A DNA stretch of 64,000 nt, taken from the NCBI GenBank assembly GCA_033439265.1, contig JAVTVX010000004.1, forward strand, positions 17,001,701 through 17,065,700. Direction: 5' to 3'. Below the pieces are notes generated by a model. That model made no database searches. It worked only from the letters and a program-made list of their open reading frames with translations, and had not been told where the DNA came from. This stretch comes from Dillenia suffruticosa. Its lineage: Eukaryota; Streptophyta; Magnoliopsida; Dilleniales; Dilleniaceae. Both the position numbers and the translations under genes were made by a program. How positions within the stretch are numbered: the first letter of the stretch is position 1; every line of letters starts with the position of its first letter. This document shows, piece by piece, positions 33,678-44,479 of the stretch.

Positions 33678-36452
33678 TGTGACGGCCTACTATCCAAGCA
33701 TCGCACCCCCTAGCAAAAAGGAATAGGCATGCAAAGGCGGAAACAACTAACACGATTAAAATGTGATGTCTAAACTCGCGACAGTCGCACTCCCCGTATG
33801 TGATAACTCAGAATGAGATTTATATTAAAAGAAAATAAATTACTTGCTATTTTCAAGTAAAATAACAGCAAAATCCCTCATATTTAGTAACTATTTAGCT
33901 ACCTGGGGTTAATATAAAACCTAATAAAACATACAGATCACCTATAATATCAAACAAACAGGTATTAATGGCTCTCCTGACCATTTGATAACATACTATG
34001 AAATATAGTCTCAATATAGACAAAACTATACATATAAGACACTTCTTGACCTTCAACTATTAATTTATATATAACAGATACTCATACAAATCTAAAAGAA
34101 ACACAAGAACAATATGCCTTAATAATACAAGTAGATCGGAAAAAAATAGGAAATGAAATCCCTTGACTCAAAGGTCTCTACTCTGTGATTCCCTCTCGTC
34201 TCTTTGATCACCTAAAAACAAGGATATCGGGGCCATCATAAATTGACTAAGTACACAGGAGACCAATAGTATGCATAACAAGTAATCAGACATAAAAATA
34301 TTAATATCAACAAGCAGATATTCTGACGTCAAAGAGTACACAAGAGATCCATATTATCTCAAACAATCCCAAAAAAATAAATGTAATTACCACTCTAGAT
34401 TCATTACCTTTCTCTATCTTTATTGTTCTAATTTGAAATTGATATTTAAATAAATGAATAGAATGTCAAACTGAGTTAGTGTATGTGAGTCTCCAAAAGC
34501 AAGCCAAAATTCGGTATTACTAAATAAAATCTAGGTTTTTTTATATTAAACACATTAAATATTTCACCTGTTTTTAATTCCATTCTTGTAGGAAGAAGAG
34601 ATATATCTATAGTTCCTCAAGCCTCACCCATAGGCTTCGCAAAGCTTTCGGAACTCCATATACCAACTGTACTCCTAAAGCTTCACCCACAGGCTTCGCA
34701 AAGATTTCGAAAAAATCATTGTAGTATCATTTTCTTTTCAAATTATTTTATGTTCATACAGTAATGATCACAATGATCCCAATTTATCACAAAATTTACA
34801 TAGGAATCATAACCAAACACCACAAATATGCAATCCCTACGGTCAACCAACTCATATCACTCCAATGAGTTATTTCAGCGCAAACAAGTTTTGATCACAC
34901 CATTATATCTTGGGCTACAATGTTTGGATCGAGATGAATCCATTTGTCATATAAAATTAAGATTTAGGGCTTTAACTTGTATACTCATAACAAATTTCAA
35001 TTCTAATTGCACATAGAAAACCACATCAAATAATGGTACAATCCAAAATTTGCAATACAACTTGCGCAGTCATAGAAAAATCATCATAACTTCTTCTACA
35101 CATATCGGATTGAGGTGATTCTGATAGTCATTTAAAGATAACACATAGGGCTACAATGTTTGTGTTTAGAGGTTGATATAATTCAGGCTAAAAGGCAGCC
35201 AACAATTGAGGCAAAAGTTAGCACAGACACAAGTAGAAACAGGGTTTTTTTGGCAGAAAATGTGATATTTTGAAAATTCACCAAAAATTTATTTCTTAAT
35301 GAAACTCTTTGAATTTTATGTCATCTTAAAGTTATGGAAGTTTAGTTTCTTTAAAAGATTACCTCACTAGATTGATAGTTGTGCAGAGAAAGATATTTAA
35401 CAAAAAATAGAGCATGGTCATGCTATAAGTAGAGTAGTTTTTCTGTAAAGATCATACTATTTCCAATTCTCCACAAAACACTTTGAATCATATGTGATTT
35501 TAAAGCTACGGAAGTCTAGTTGATTTAAGAGAAAACTCTACTCAATTTGCAATTGTGTAAAAAATAATATTGAATAAGAAACAGAGTATGGTCAGATTAT
35601 CTAGAATATTAAATTTAGGCTTGCTCCCATCTTTTGATGTTTCAAAGTGAAATTTTCCTTTTTTTTTTAATTCCATCCTTATTTAAATACCACAAACAGT
35701 TTGAAAACATATTAAACATGACTATTAAATATCAAAGAAACAACACAAGTATGGTACTTGACTCAAACTTGCAATTCTTCCTTTGAGTTATCATTCCATT
35801 CCTCTTCAAAATTTGTTTGGATTCTAACTTATTTTATAAGTGTTCTACACTTCCTTTTTCTTCCCAAAGGCTAGGGTTAACATATATATAGATAGATGTG
35901 GTTTATTTCAAGCTTAAAGGTCATTTTCATGGAGATTTGGATTGGTTTTTGGATGAAAATGATGAAATTCGAAAATGAGGTTTTAGGAAAATAAATTTTA
36001 TATTTTAAGCTCTCTCTTCATCCCTCTCTCTCTACCTAAATGGAATGTGGGGTCCAAATATGATGAGGTGTCAAAGGTCAGGGCCATGTGGTAGGTGATG
36101 ATATGTCATAGTGTCCCAAAATTATTTTTATTTTATTTCATTTTTTCCTTTTCTTTTTCTTTTTCTTTTTCCTTTTCTTTTTCTTTTGTGGGTCCACACC
36201 AAAGCCTAATTCTGTTCACTTGTTGCATTTTTTCTGATCATTTCCATAAGCCAATATATTTCATAATCTATACTAATTTTAATATTCTTGATCTCTAATT
36301 AAAGTCATAAACATAAAAATTGAAATAAGTAATGCAATTAAGAGAAAATTTACAAATTCTATCACAGTACGATGCGAAAGAATTTAAGCGTGATAAGTAG
36401 AAATGTAAACGAAAATGCATATTTTAATGTTTTCTAAAAATGAGATCATACA
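33678..36452 (-). repeat. Element C 5' LTR (right copy)
   Basis: Runs TGTGACGG ... CATACA, 2775 bp, colinear with the left copy. It is AT-rich, with a (CTTTTT)-like stretch at 36140-36190. It lacks the GC-rich and hairpin parts of the A/D/E/G LTRs, so it is another family. Confidence 0.93.
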
Positions 36453-36481
36453 GCTCTACCCAAGAAGCGCCAATTAACCTT
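36453..36481 (-). pseudogene. LINE reverse transcriptase, 29-bp sliver
   Basis: This short piece between elements C and CACTA-1 reads VNWRFLGRA on the minus strand, which is the segment expected between FKKAYDE (38926 side) and METNLP (12864 side) in L1-type reverse transcriptase. The first five bases are the right GCTCT duplication of element C. Confidence 0.8.
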
Positions 36482-37609
36482 CACTACTAAAAAACACGGT
36501 TTTAGCCACGAATTTTCGTGACGAAAAAAATTTGTCTCTATTTTGCAAAAAAATTAGCAATAAAAACTTTTTTGTCGCTAATTTGCCACAAAATTTGCGA
36601 CGAAAATGAAGTCGTGGTTAAATTATCGACGAGCACATCATTCGTAACTAAATTTGTCCCTAATTAATGACGAAAAAATTTTCATGGCTAAATTCGTCAT
36701 TAATTGGTGACAAAAAATTTTTCGTTGCAAACTTCGTCCCTAATTAACGACGAATAATATTTCGTGACTAAATTTTACCACAGATTTAAAATCCGTTGTA
36801 AAATTTAATATTTTTTAAATAGAATTTTATTTTTTTTATTTTTCTTTTTCTTTTATTAATATGTTATATTTAAGTTAAAAATTAATTTAGTGACGGATTT
36901 ATTTTCTGTTGCTAAATTTAGCAACGAAAATCCCAATCCGTCGCTAAATTTTTTATATATAATTAAATATAATATAATATTAATATAATATTTAAATTAA
37001 AAAATTAATTTAGCAACGACGAAATTTATCTGTTGGTAATTTAGCGACGGATTTCCAAATCCGTCGCTGAATTTAATTTTTTTTTAATTAGAATTTTATT
37101 TTATTTTTATTTTATTTTATTAATTTATATTAACAAATCATATTATTATTTTATAAAATTTTAATTTACATTTTATTTTATTATATTATATTTCATTTTT
37201 TTAAAAGAATAATATTATTTAATTCTTAAAAAAAACCATATATTTTATTTTATTTAAATTATATATATATATATTAATTAATTTATTATTTTTTTCTTTT
37301 TTTGTTTGATTTAATATTTTTTATTATTGTATAGGTAACTTTTATTTTATTTGTATTATTTTATTCAATAATACAAATTTTTTAATTAAATATTAATCCA
37401 ACGGACATGCTGGATGCGAGCTTGCGCGGGGGCCAGCGCATGCACGCACAGGCGCCGGGCGCAGGCAGGGGTGGGCGCCTGTCTGCGCTTGCCTGCGCCT
37501 GGCGCCCATGCATGCTGCGTACGCCCGCCTGCCTGGGTGCCCGCTCCCTGTGCGTGCCCTCCTGCCTGTATGCCCACGCATGCACACACAGGCGCCCGCC
37601 CTTCATTGT

Positions 37610-37712
37610 TTTAATGCTAAAAAAAATGCTAAATGCTATTGAAGGGATTCGAATATTGGATCTCAGATCTCGCATTTGAACGGAAGACATATCACCACTA
37701 CACCACCGCTTA
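37610..37712 (-). other. tRNA-like (Pol III box) module inside CACTA 1
   Basis: The minus strand has TGGTGTAGTGG, a good A-box, and about 30 nt on CGTTCAAATGC plus ATATTCGAATCCC, B-box-like. Spacing is roughly that of a tRNA. No full cloverleaf is claimed. Confidence 0.35.
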
Positions 37713-38244
37713 GTATTGTGTGATAATATATCTGTTTTTCTTTCTTTCTCCTCATTTGTTTTCTATTCTCGTTTTTTTTTCATTTCTCTTACTTTCATCT
37801 CTATTTTTTGTTTTTTTTTCTTTTTATTCTCATTATTGAAATTTCTTATATATAATAATTATATTGAAATTTCTTATATATTCAAACGAATAAAAATATT
37901 TTGTGATTAAATATATAGATTTTTAAAATTATTAATATATTATAATTTATTGATAATTATAATTTTATATTATTGAGATGTCGTAATCCATTTTTAAACT
38001 ATAGAGTAAAAAAATAAAATAAAAATGAAAAAGAATAATAAAATAATAAAATAAAAGAGAAAAGAAGAAAACAAAATATAATATTAATATATTTTTTAAT
38101 TGATTTATTATTTTATTTTAGGTTGGTGGTTTAAATAAAAAAAGATATTTTATTTATTATTTTAAATTGTTATTATATATTATTTTATTATTATTAGAAA
38201 AATGTGAAGAAAAGATAATAAGTAAAAAAAATTTTCTATCACAT

Positions 38245-38325
38245 AATATCATTTGGTTTGATGGTTTACAGATTTATGCTTATGTGTGTGCGTGCAGATG
38301 TGCAGGAGTTCGAACCATGGCAGCG
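38245..38325 (+). other. Second tRNA-like module inside CACTA 1
   Basis: TGGTTTGATGGTTTA (A-box-like) is followed by GAGTTCGAACC at 38307-38317, a strong B-box match, and then a GC-rich stretch. It faces the module at 37610-37712. Confidence 0.35.
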
Positions 38326-38925
38326 AGAGTGGCAAAGCGGCATTTTCCGGCAATTAAGTGAGGAGGGCTGACGCTGGAGCGGGGGTGCTGGGTCAGGCAG
38401 GCGGGCAGCTTGCAGGCTGGTGCTGGCTCAGGTGGGCAAGGGTCCATCCAGGCACGTGCGCTCCCCATTTCGACAAATTTGGAATCAGCGACGGATTCCA
38501 AATTCGTCGCTAATTCAGCGATGGATTTTTTTATTCGTCACTAAATTAGAGACGGATAATTTTTGGACACACATTTTTTTTGTCTAAATTAACGACGGAT
38601 TTTAGCGACAAAAATTATCCGTCGCTAAATTTAGCGACGAATTTTAGATTTTCGTCGCTAAATTTAGCAACGGATTTTTTTATATCGCTAATTTAGCGAC
38701 GGATAATTTTTCGTCGCTAAATTTTGTGATGAATTTTAGCGATGAAAAATTATTTATCGCTAAATTTAGCGACGGATTTCTAATTTTCGTCGTTAAATTT
38801 TTGCAACTCGTTATTAGCGACGAAAAATTTTTCGTTGCTAAATCCATCGCTAATGTTTTTAGTGACGAATTTTTTTAAAATTTTCGTCGCTAAATTTGTT
38901 GATAAAAGGCTGTTTTTTGGTAGTG

Positions 38926-39235
38926 CTCGTCATACGCTTTCTTAAAATCAAGTTTCAACACCATATTATGCTTCCTGCTTTTAGATGTCTGAATGGTGTG
39001 AATGACCTCTTGAAGAATGATGATGTTGTTACTTGTTCCTCTTCATGGAAGGAAGTTGCTTTGGTAAGGACCAATGATCACTTGGAGGTGGGGTCGCAAT
39101 CTTTGAATTATGAGCTTGGCAAGCACTTTATAAGAGGTATTAAGTAAGCTAATAGGTTAAAAATCTCCCATGTTGCTAGGCTTCGCTTGCTTGGGAATTA
39201 AGATAATTGGAGCTTTCGCAAAGAGTAGCTTTAAT
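38926..39235 (-). pseudogene. LINE reverse transcriptase, N-terminal/palm fragment
   Basis: Read on the minus strand it gives LIPKQAKPSNMGDF, PISLLNTSYKVLAKLI, GPYQSNFLP, NIIILQEVIHT and VLKLDFKKAYDE, the standard series of blocks before and including RT motif A in plant L1 elements. One or two frame changes are needed and a stop replaces Arg before PISL. It joins the fragment at 48335 on one side and the sliver at 36453 on the other. Confidence 0.9.
39231..39235. repeat. Target-site duplication TTAAT, left copy (element D)
   Basis: TTAAT at 39231-39235 equals 48335-48339. Confidence 0.93.
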
Positions 39236-41782
39236 TGTAATACCCAAAAAAAAAAAGGGGGGGAAATTAAAATTAGGGTTTAAAGCCCTAATTCTTCTTC
39301 ATTTTCCTCTCTCTCTCTCTCTCTATCTTTCTCTCTCTCCCTCTCTCTCTCTCACTCCGTCTCTTCCTCTCCCGCTGCCGCCGCCAGCACCGTCGTTTGC
39401 CACCATCGCCACCGCACCCAGCCGCCGCCGCTCCTCCCTCCTCACGCGAGCGTGCTAGCCGCAGCGCCTTCCTCCTCCGCGCAGCGCGATCTCCCGCTGC
39501 CATCCTCCGCCGAGCGCAATCGCTTCACCACCACGAGTGCACCAGCGCATGCGACAGCACAGCGCGCGAGCCCAGCGCGAGCCAGCGCACGAGCCTAGTG
39601 CACGAGCCCAGCGCATGAGCCCAGCGCGAGCCCAGCGCCAACCCAGCGCCACCCCAGCGCCAGCCAGCGCACGAGCCAGCGCGCGAGCCCAGCGCAAGCA
39701 GTGCGCGATCCTCTGCACGAGCCCATGCGTGCCTCTGTACGCTCCTGCACGAGCGCCAGCGCACCCTTGCGCGCCTCTACACGAGCCCCTACGCGCCCCA
39801 GCGTGGCCCAGCACGGGCTCCCCTATGCCAGCGCGCCCTCCAGCACGCCCCAGCACGAGCACGAGCGCTCCAGCGCACGAGCGATCCAGCTCGCGAGTGC
39901 GAGCCCTAGCCACTGCGACCCAATCCAGCACGCGGCCCAGTCCGGCCCGCGGCCTACCAGACCCATCAGACCGGCAGGCCCACCAGGCGGCCAGCCCATC
40001 AGCCCGCCAGCCTGCGGCTCACGAGCCCGTGACGGCCCGTGACAGTCCGGAGCCTCTACGAAGGTTTTAGACCAAACCGACGGGCGAACGACAGCTAGGT
40101 CTGAAACCCGAGGAATTCTAGGTGAGAAAAACGCACTCACTTCACTGTGTAAATAAATTTTCCCTTATTAGGGTTTTATTTGATATAAAATTTGATGATT
40201 TAATTAGATTTGTCTTTTGGAGAGTCGTTGAAAAGTAGGGAGTGACCACCCTCTCTAGATAAGTGAGTGGGACTCTAACCTCTTGCATAAAATAGTAAAA
40301 TGTATTTTCTACCGCGTTTTCGATAAAACATGCTTTTGATATGCATTGATCTGACGTATGATATTGAATTTCAAAACCGTTTTGTGATTCTTGGAGTGTC
40401 TCGAATATGTTTACGATGACTATGCATCCATGGTATGAAATGAAACAATAATTGTGCCATTACTTGAAATTTTAAAATTTCCTTTTCTACCGTCGCATTG
40501 ATATGCCGTTTGAAATGATTCAATGAAACGTATTGGTACGCAGATTTGAAATGTTTTGATGAACTATGTGGGTTGGATGCCTACTAGTTATGCGATTATG
40601 TGATGTTACTTGTAGGACGTTGTGCCCTGGGACGTTGTGCCCTTGTGTTACTATGGGACGTTATGCCCTTGTGATATTATGATGATTCTGTAGCTACGAA
40701 GGGCGTTTGTAGAGGTACGGGTTGCCCGGATACGCTTCTGCAGGAGGTATACACAAACGTCATTTATTCTAAAGGCTATAGACGCGGCCGGTTGAACCCA
40801 CGTAGGGGGAGGACGTGTGTGACGCCACCATCTAGCACCGGGGGGTCCTATACACGTTAATGAGTTATCCCCAGCGAACTCATGGCCAACGTCAGGGTAG
40901 AGAGCGTTTTAAAGTCTATGCATAATAAAACCCCCGATACGCCTATCCTCGGTCACGGTTGACCTTTGCCAGGACCATTTTTGGTTCGCTCTGATGTTAC
41001 TTGATTTTAAATTGATGCATACTTGTTTGTTATCGTATGATTGATTTAATAAATTTTAAATTGCTAAACATATCATGTTTTGCCGCGAAAATGTAAATTT
41101 TGTTTCAAATGATATTATTTGACACTCCAAATTATTCACTCATGCTATTTATGCTTGATATTATCCCCCTCACTGACTGAATATCTTCCCATGATACTCA
41201 TCCCTCTCTTTTCCTTCCTCTGACAGGTTTATTGTGATAGAGCGACGTTACAGGCTCTAGAGCGGATTTGGTGTTCATGACGGTGAGATTTACTTTAAAT
41301 AGAAATATGAACTCTTAAATTAGTTTCGACCCTGCGAGGTTTTGACATTGAGATCCGTAGTTGGCCGTGTACTTATTTTGAGATGACTGTATAATTTAAC
41401 TCTCATATTTTCTTTGCATTGAGGCGATTGTATGTATTTGAGTGTTATTTGAGAAAATTATTGTATCTTTCATAAAATTTAGGTCCGCTCGGTGTGGCGG
41501 CTGTTCATGCTCAAATTGGACATGACAGTAGAGGTCTGTGGCTAGAACTGCTAGAAACTTGTAGTCTTGCGTTGTTCTGGATGCTGGTGGTGGTGTGTGT
41601 TGATTTTGGAGAGGCCGGGATGGCCATTTGTTTAAATTACAGGTTGATTTTGATTATACAGGTTTAATTATACACGGGAAACCTCCGATTTATAGGGAGG
41701 TTCTGCCCGATTTTCTGTAAAAAAACAACCGGCATCCAAGGGCAACGGGCGACTGTTCACGATCCCGGTTTGGGGCGTGACA
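39236..41782 (+). repeat. Element D 5' LTR
   Basis: TGTAATACCC, an A-run and G-run, an AATTAGGG/CCCTAATT inverted repeat (39271-39278 / 39286-39293), CT-rich tract (39300-39370), GC-rich part with repeated GCGCGAGCCCA-like words (39420-40060), conserved leader segment (40064-40121), then AT-rich sequence with GGGACGTTGTGCCC repeats near 40615-40672. Frames open over the GC-rich part exist on both strands. Confidence 0.93.
40064..40121 (+). other. Conserved leader segment, intronless junction (element D left LTR)
   Basis: CTACGAAG at 40056-40063 runs straight into GTTTTAGACCAAACCGACGG. In G the same two flanks are separated by a 100-nt GT...AG segment. The segment ends ATTCTAG before GTGAGA, a donor-like site at 40122. 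The right LTR shows the same junction at 46729/46730. Confidence 0.55.
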
Positions 41783-41789
41783 GTTCTAT

Positions 41790-41802
41790 TGATTTCAGAG
41801 CC
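41790..41802 (+). other. Primer binding site of element D (degenerate)
   Basis: TGATTTCAGAGCC, three changes from TGGTATCAGAGCC, 7 nt after the LTR. Confidence 0.7.
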
Positions 41803-42107
41803 TCTAGGTTGAGCGCTATAGGAAGAAAATCTTGAAAATATTCCTGAGTGTGTTTGCGTTTAAAGTCCTCAATGCATGAAAGTTTCATACAGTCATTTAT
41901 ATCCCTGCATATGGTTTTAGGAATTGAGTTTATCTATTTTAAGGGGTTAGATACTAATTCTTATCTAACCTAGCATTTCTTCATTTTCAAAGAAGGAACC
42001 AATGGAGATGGTTCTTAAATTGATGATTTTATTCATTTTAGGGGGTTAGTTGTAACTAACCCTAATCATTGAACAATGCCTAATGAGAATTCTTATATTG
42101 CTGAACC

Positions 42108-43150
42108 ATGATGATTACATGGAGAGCTAGATATGTACCCCCTAATTCACTTAAAGAGAGTGAGGATACTTCCTCATTTCTGGCGCCCCTTTCGGTGCCG
42201 AAGAATACATCCTCAAGGTGTGTGTTTTCTCTAGCACCTTTTCAGCCGGCTATTATACCAACGTCTCCACCATTTACTCTTGATATTTTCGGGTAAGAGT
42301 ACGAGTGGTACACGGCATATGGGGTCCAGATGTCACCCCATCACCTTTGATAGCAATGTCGATATCTACGGCTGGGCTTATTTCTCCTACAGTAGTTCTT
42401 ACTCAAGCGGCACCAAATCGTCCATCGATGGCCGTTCTTCTTACAGTTTCCATCGTCCCCGAGATGAACCAATTAGTCACGGGAGCTCGACAGTTGGGAT
42501 GCACAGATTTTTAGACATGGTGATGCTATGGTAGCAAAGCACTGAGTTAACTGAATCCGACGGATCTTGATAGATCTAGGCTTGCGCGAGGAGTATAGTC
42601 TACGAGTAACTGAGAGACTATTCGATAAGGAAGCCCTCACTTGATGGGAGGCTATTTGCGATGAGGCTATAAGTCATTGCGGCAAAGCGATTTCCTAATG
42701 GAATTCGACCGTAGATATTTCACGGAGTTTTAGCGGGACCATATCCCTAGTGGTTATATCACTAGCCCTAGTGCCATGAGCTAGGCCACTGCTCAGCGGC
42801 CTTTTCTTTGCCGCATATGCGGCAAGCACCACGCTCGAATAAATATGTAGAGCACTTATTACATGCTTCCACTATGAGAAGCCGGGATATATCAGGAGTT
42901 TATGCCCTGATTTGTGACTTGGAGGCTAGTTGGCTTCGAGTCATCAGAATACACCACATGTAGGATAGCAGGGAATACCTGCGCATTCTAGTAACACTGC
43001 TCCACGGACTGCAGCCGGGAGCAATATAGTATTAGGTTTTCACGAGAGTAGTTGAGGGTGCAGGCCCTTGTGTATGCGATGACTCAGGAGAACGCTCTGG
43101 CGAACCCAAATATGATTGTGGGTAATCCTCCTGCGGATCCTTCCGTTTAG
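42108..43150 (+). pseudogene. Element D gag (broken)
   Basis: Frame from 42108 reads MMITWRARYVPPNSL, aligned with the E gag start. EWYTAYGVQM is read after a stop near 42295. Later pieces include LRRI.HEMNQLVTGARQLGCTDF-like sequence (42305-42514 in a shifted frame), LTWWEA-like near 42640 and a CRICGKHH zinc-knuckle remnant near 42810 that lacks its last Cys. Stops and frameshifts are frequent. Confidence 0.72.
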
Positions 43151-43269
43151 AGGTTCTTATGCACTGTTTCTTTTGAAATCGTGTATTTTGTGATGATATG
43201 TACGGACATGATTGTTATAGTACTAGAGGCTTAACTATTTTGATATACAGGTGTATATCCCTATTCTTT

Positions 43270-43600
43270 CCGTACTCTTAGTAAATTCTTCTTATTTTAT
43301 TTTTTTTTTTTTTTGAATCTTGGTGCTATGGAAATACATGGAGTCGACGTTTGTGTTCTTATTGGCACAAGGTCGAACTATTTCTATGTGAGAGTTTCTT
43401 TCGCTCAACAGTCGGATGGGCTGTTATCGTTGCTTGATGAGGAGCTATTAGTTGTCGCTCCTCTTGGTGAGCAGTTGGTTAGAGAATTCGTATATAGAAA
43501 GTATGATGTCATGGCAGGTGAGACAGTGCTGAGAGCAAATCTGATCCCACTGGATATGACAGATTTCGATGCCATCTTAGAGATAGATTAATTGTATACT
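43270..43600 (+). pseudogene. Element D aspartic protease with lost active-site Asp
   Basis: The stretch 43313-43591 reads VCVLIGTRSNYFYV where the family has LIDTGS: the catalytic Asp is Gly and the Gly is Arg. LLDEELLVVAPLGEQLV and FDAILEID follow. Open over 92 codons but not functional. Confidence 0.82.
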
Positions 43601-44440
43601 TATAGAGTTTCCTTAGACTGTTTTATCAAGAAAGACGATTTATGGAGGCCTGAAGGGCCACCACTAACGTTTGCAAGTGAGAGACGGGTGTTACCCCATG
43701 GTATTGTATTAGTGAGGAAAAACAGACGTAAAATACGTCGGAGATGTGTGACAGATCTGACACATATGATCTATACCACCATACAGAATCCGAGACTTGA
43801 TAAGATTCTGGTGGTACAGAAGTTTCCTGAAGTATTTCCCGAGGAGCCACCCAAATTATCATTGATTCGGAAGTTAAATTTTGAGATTGATCTGGCTCTA
43901 GGGATTACTCTTATTTTTATTCCGTCATATAGAATGGTACCATTTGAGCTGAGAGAGCTCAAGATTTAATTACAGAAAGTGTTTGATAAATAATTCATCT
44001 ATCCAAGCACCACACCTTAGGGTGCTTCGGTATTATTTGTAAAGAAGAAATATAGAACACTTAAACTTGTTATGGATTATTGACAGTTAACTAAGGTCAC
44101 TACCAAGGATTGATATTCATTTTCCCACATCGATGATTTGTTTGATCAGCTTCTCGGTGATAAGGTCTTTTCGAAAATAAATCTTCGATCGCGTTATACT
44201 CGGTTACGGGTTAGGGTCGAGGATCTGTAAAAAAAAATCGCAATTCCGTATCAGTATGGACACTTTTGAGTCCTTGGTCATGCCATTTGGGCTGACCAAT
44301 GTCCTAGCTGCATTTATGGACCGAATAGATCGGGTCTTTTATGAATTTCCTAGATCGATTTGTTATCGTTTCCACTGATGACATCCTAGTCAGCTTGCAG
44401 AGTGTTGAGGAGCATGCTCAGTATCTTACTCTCAGACGGC
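43592..44440 (+). pseudogene. Element D reverse transcriptase remnant
   Basis: 43592-43969 carries the connector and fingers (RCVTDLTHMI, PPKLSLIRKLNFEIDL, YRMVPFELREL). Later pieces in other frames give [16 protein letters not shown] near 44280, and DDILVS near 44380, with both catalytic Asp residues kept. The sequence breaks off after EEHAQYLTLR; the rest of RT and all RNase H are deleted. Confidence 0.8.
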
Positions 44441-44479
44441 AGAGAGAGTGCTTACCCCTCTTTATTGGTGGGACTCCGT

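Larger units (their letters stand above)
12874..36452 (-). mobile_element. Ty3/gypsy retrotransposon C, split by two later insertions
   Basis: LTRs begin TGTGA and end CA (TTTCA left, ATACA right). The right LTR (33678-36452, 2775 bp) matches the left LTR once the nested solo LTR is skipped. The interior carries gag at 33539-32509 and pol at 21900-18424 on the minus strand, interrupted by element E (22140-32503). A primer site adjoins the right LTR and a purine tract the left LTR. The RT, integrase and chromo-like tail put it in the chromovirus branch, but LTRs and gag are clearly different from A, D, E and G. Flanked by GCTCT. Confidence 0.94.
36482..38925. mobile_element. Non-autonomous CACTA element 1 (2444 bp)
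   Basis: Terminal inverted repeats CACTACTAAAAAACA and TTTTTTGGTAGTG are the CACTA (En/Spm) type. The flanking triplets are CTT and CTC, a 3-bp duplication with one change. Both ends carry many copies of TTAGCGACGAAAA-like words in direct and inverted order (about 36500-37075 and 38480-38895), as subterminal binding repeats do in this superfamily. No transposase coding region is present. The middle is very AT-rich with two GC-rich islands (37390-37600, 38280-38460). It lies within LINE RT motif A. Confidence 0.92.

Noticed and set aside
37382-37690. Open frames in the GC-rich island of CACTA 1
   Set aside because: Short repeat-derived frames on both strands with no similarity to CACTA transposase or any host protein family I recognise.
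36453-38925. CACTA 1 read as a Mutator or hAT element
   Set aside because: Ends are CACTA...TAGTG with a 3-bp duplication and subterminal repeats, which fits CACTA; hAT and Mutator would give 8-9 bp duplications.
39537-40070. 177-codon open frame (Ala/Pro/Arg/Ser-rich) in the left LTR of D, and similar ones at 46144-46554 and 62788-63153
   Set aside because: The region is a GC-rich degenerate repeat with almost no TA, so frames are open on both strands and in several phases. No domain is visible. Kept only as a leader observation.
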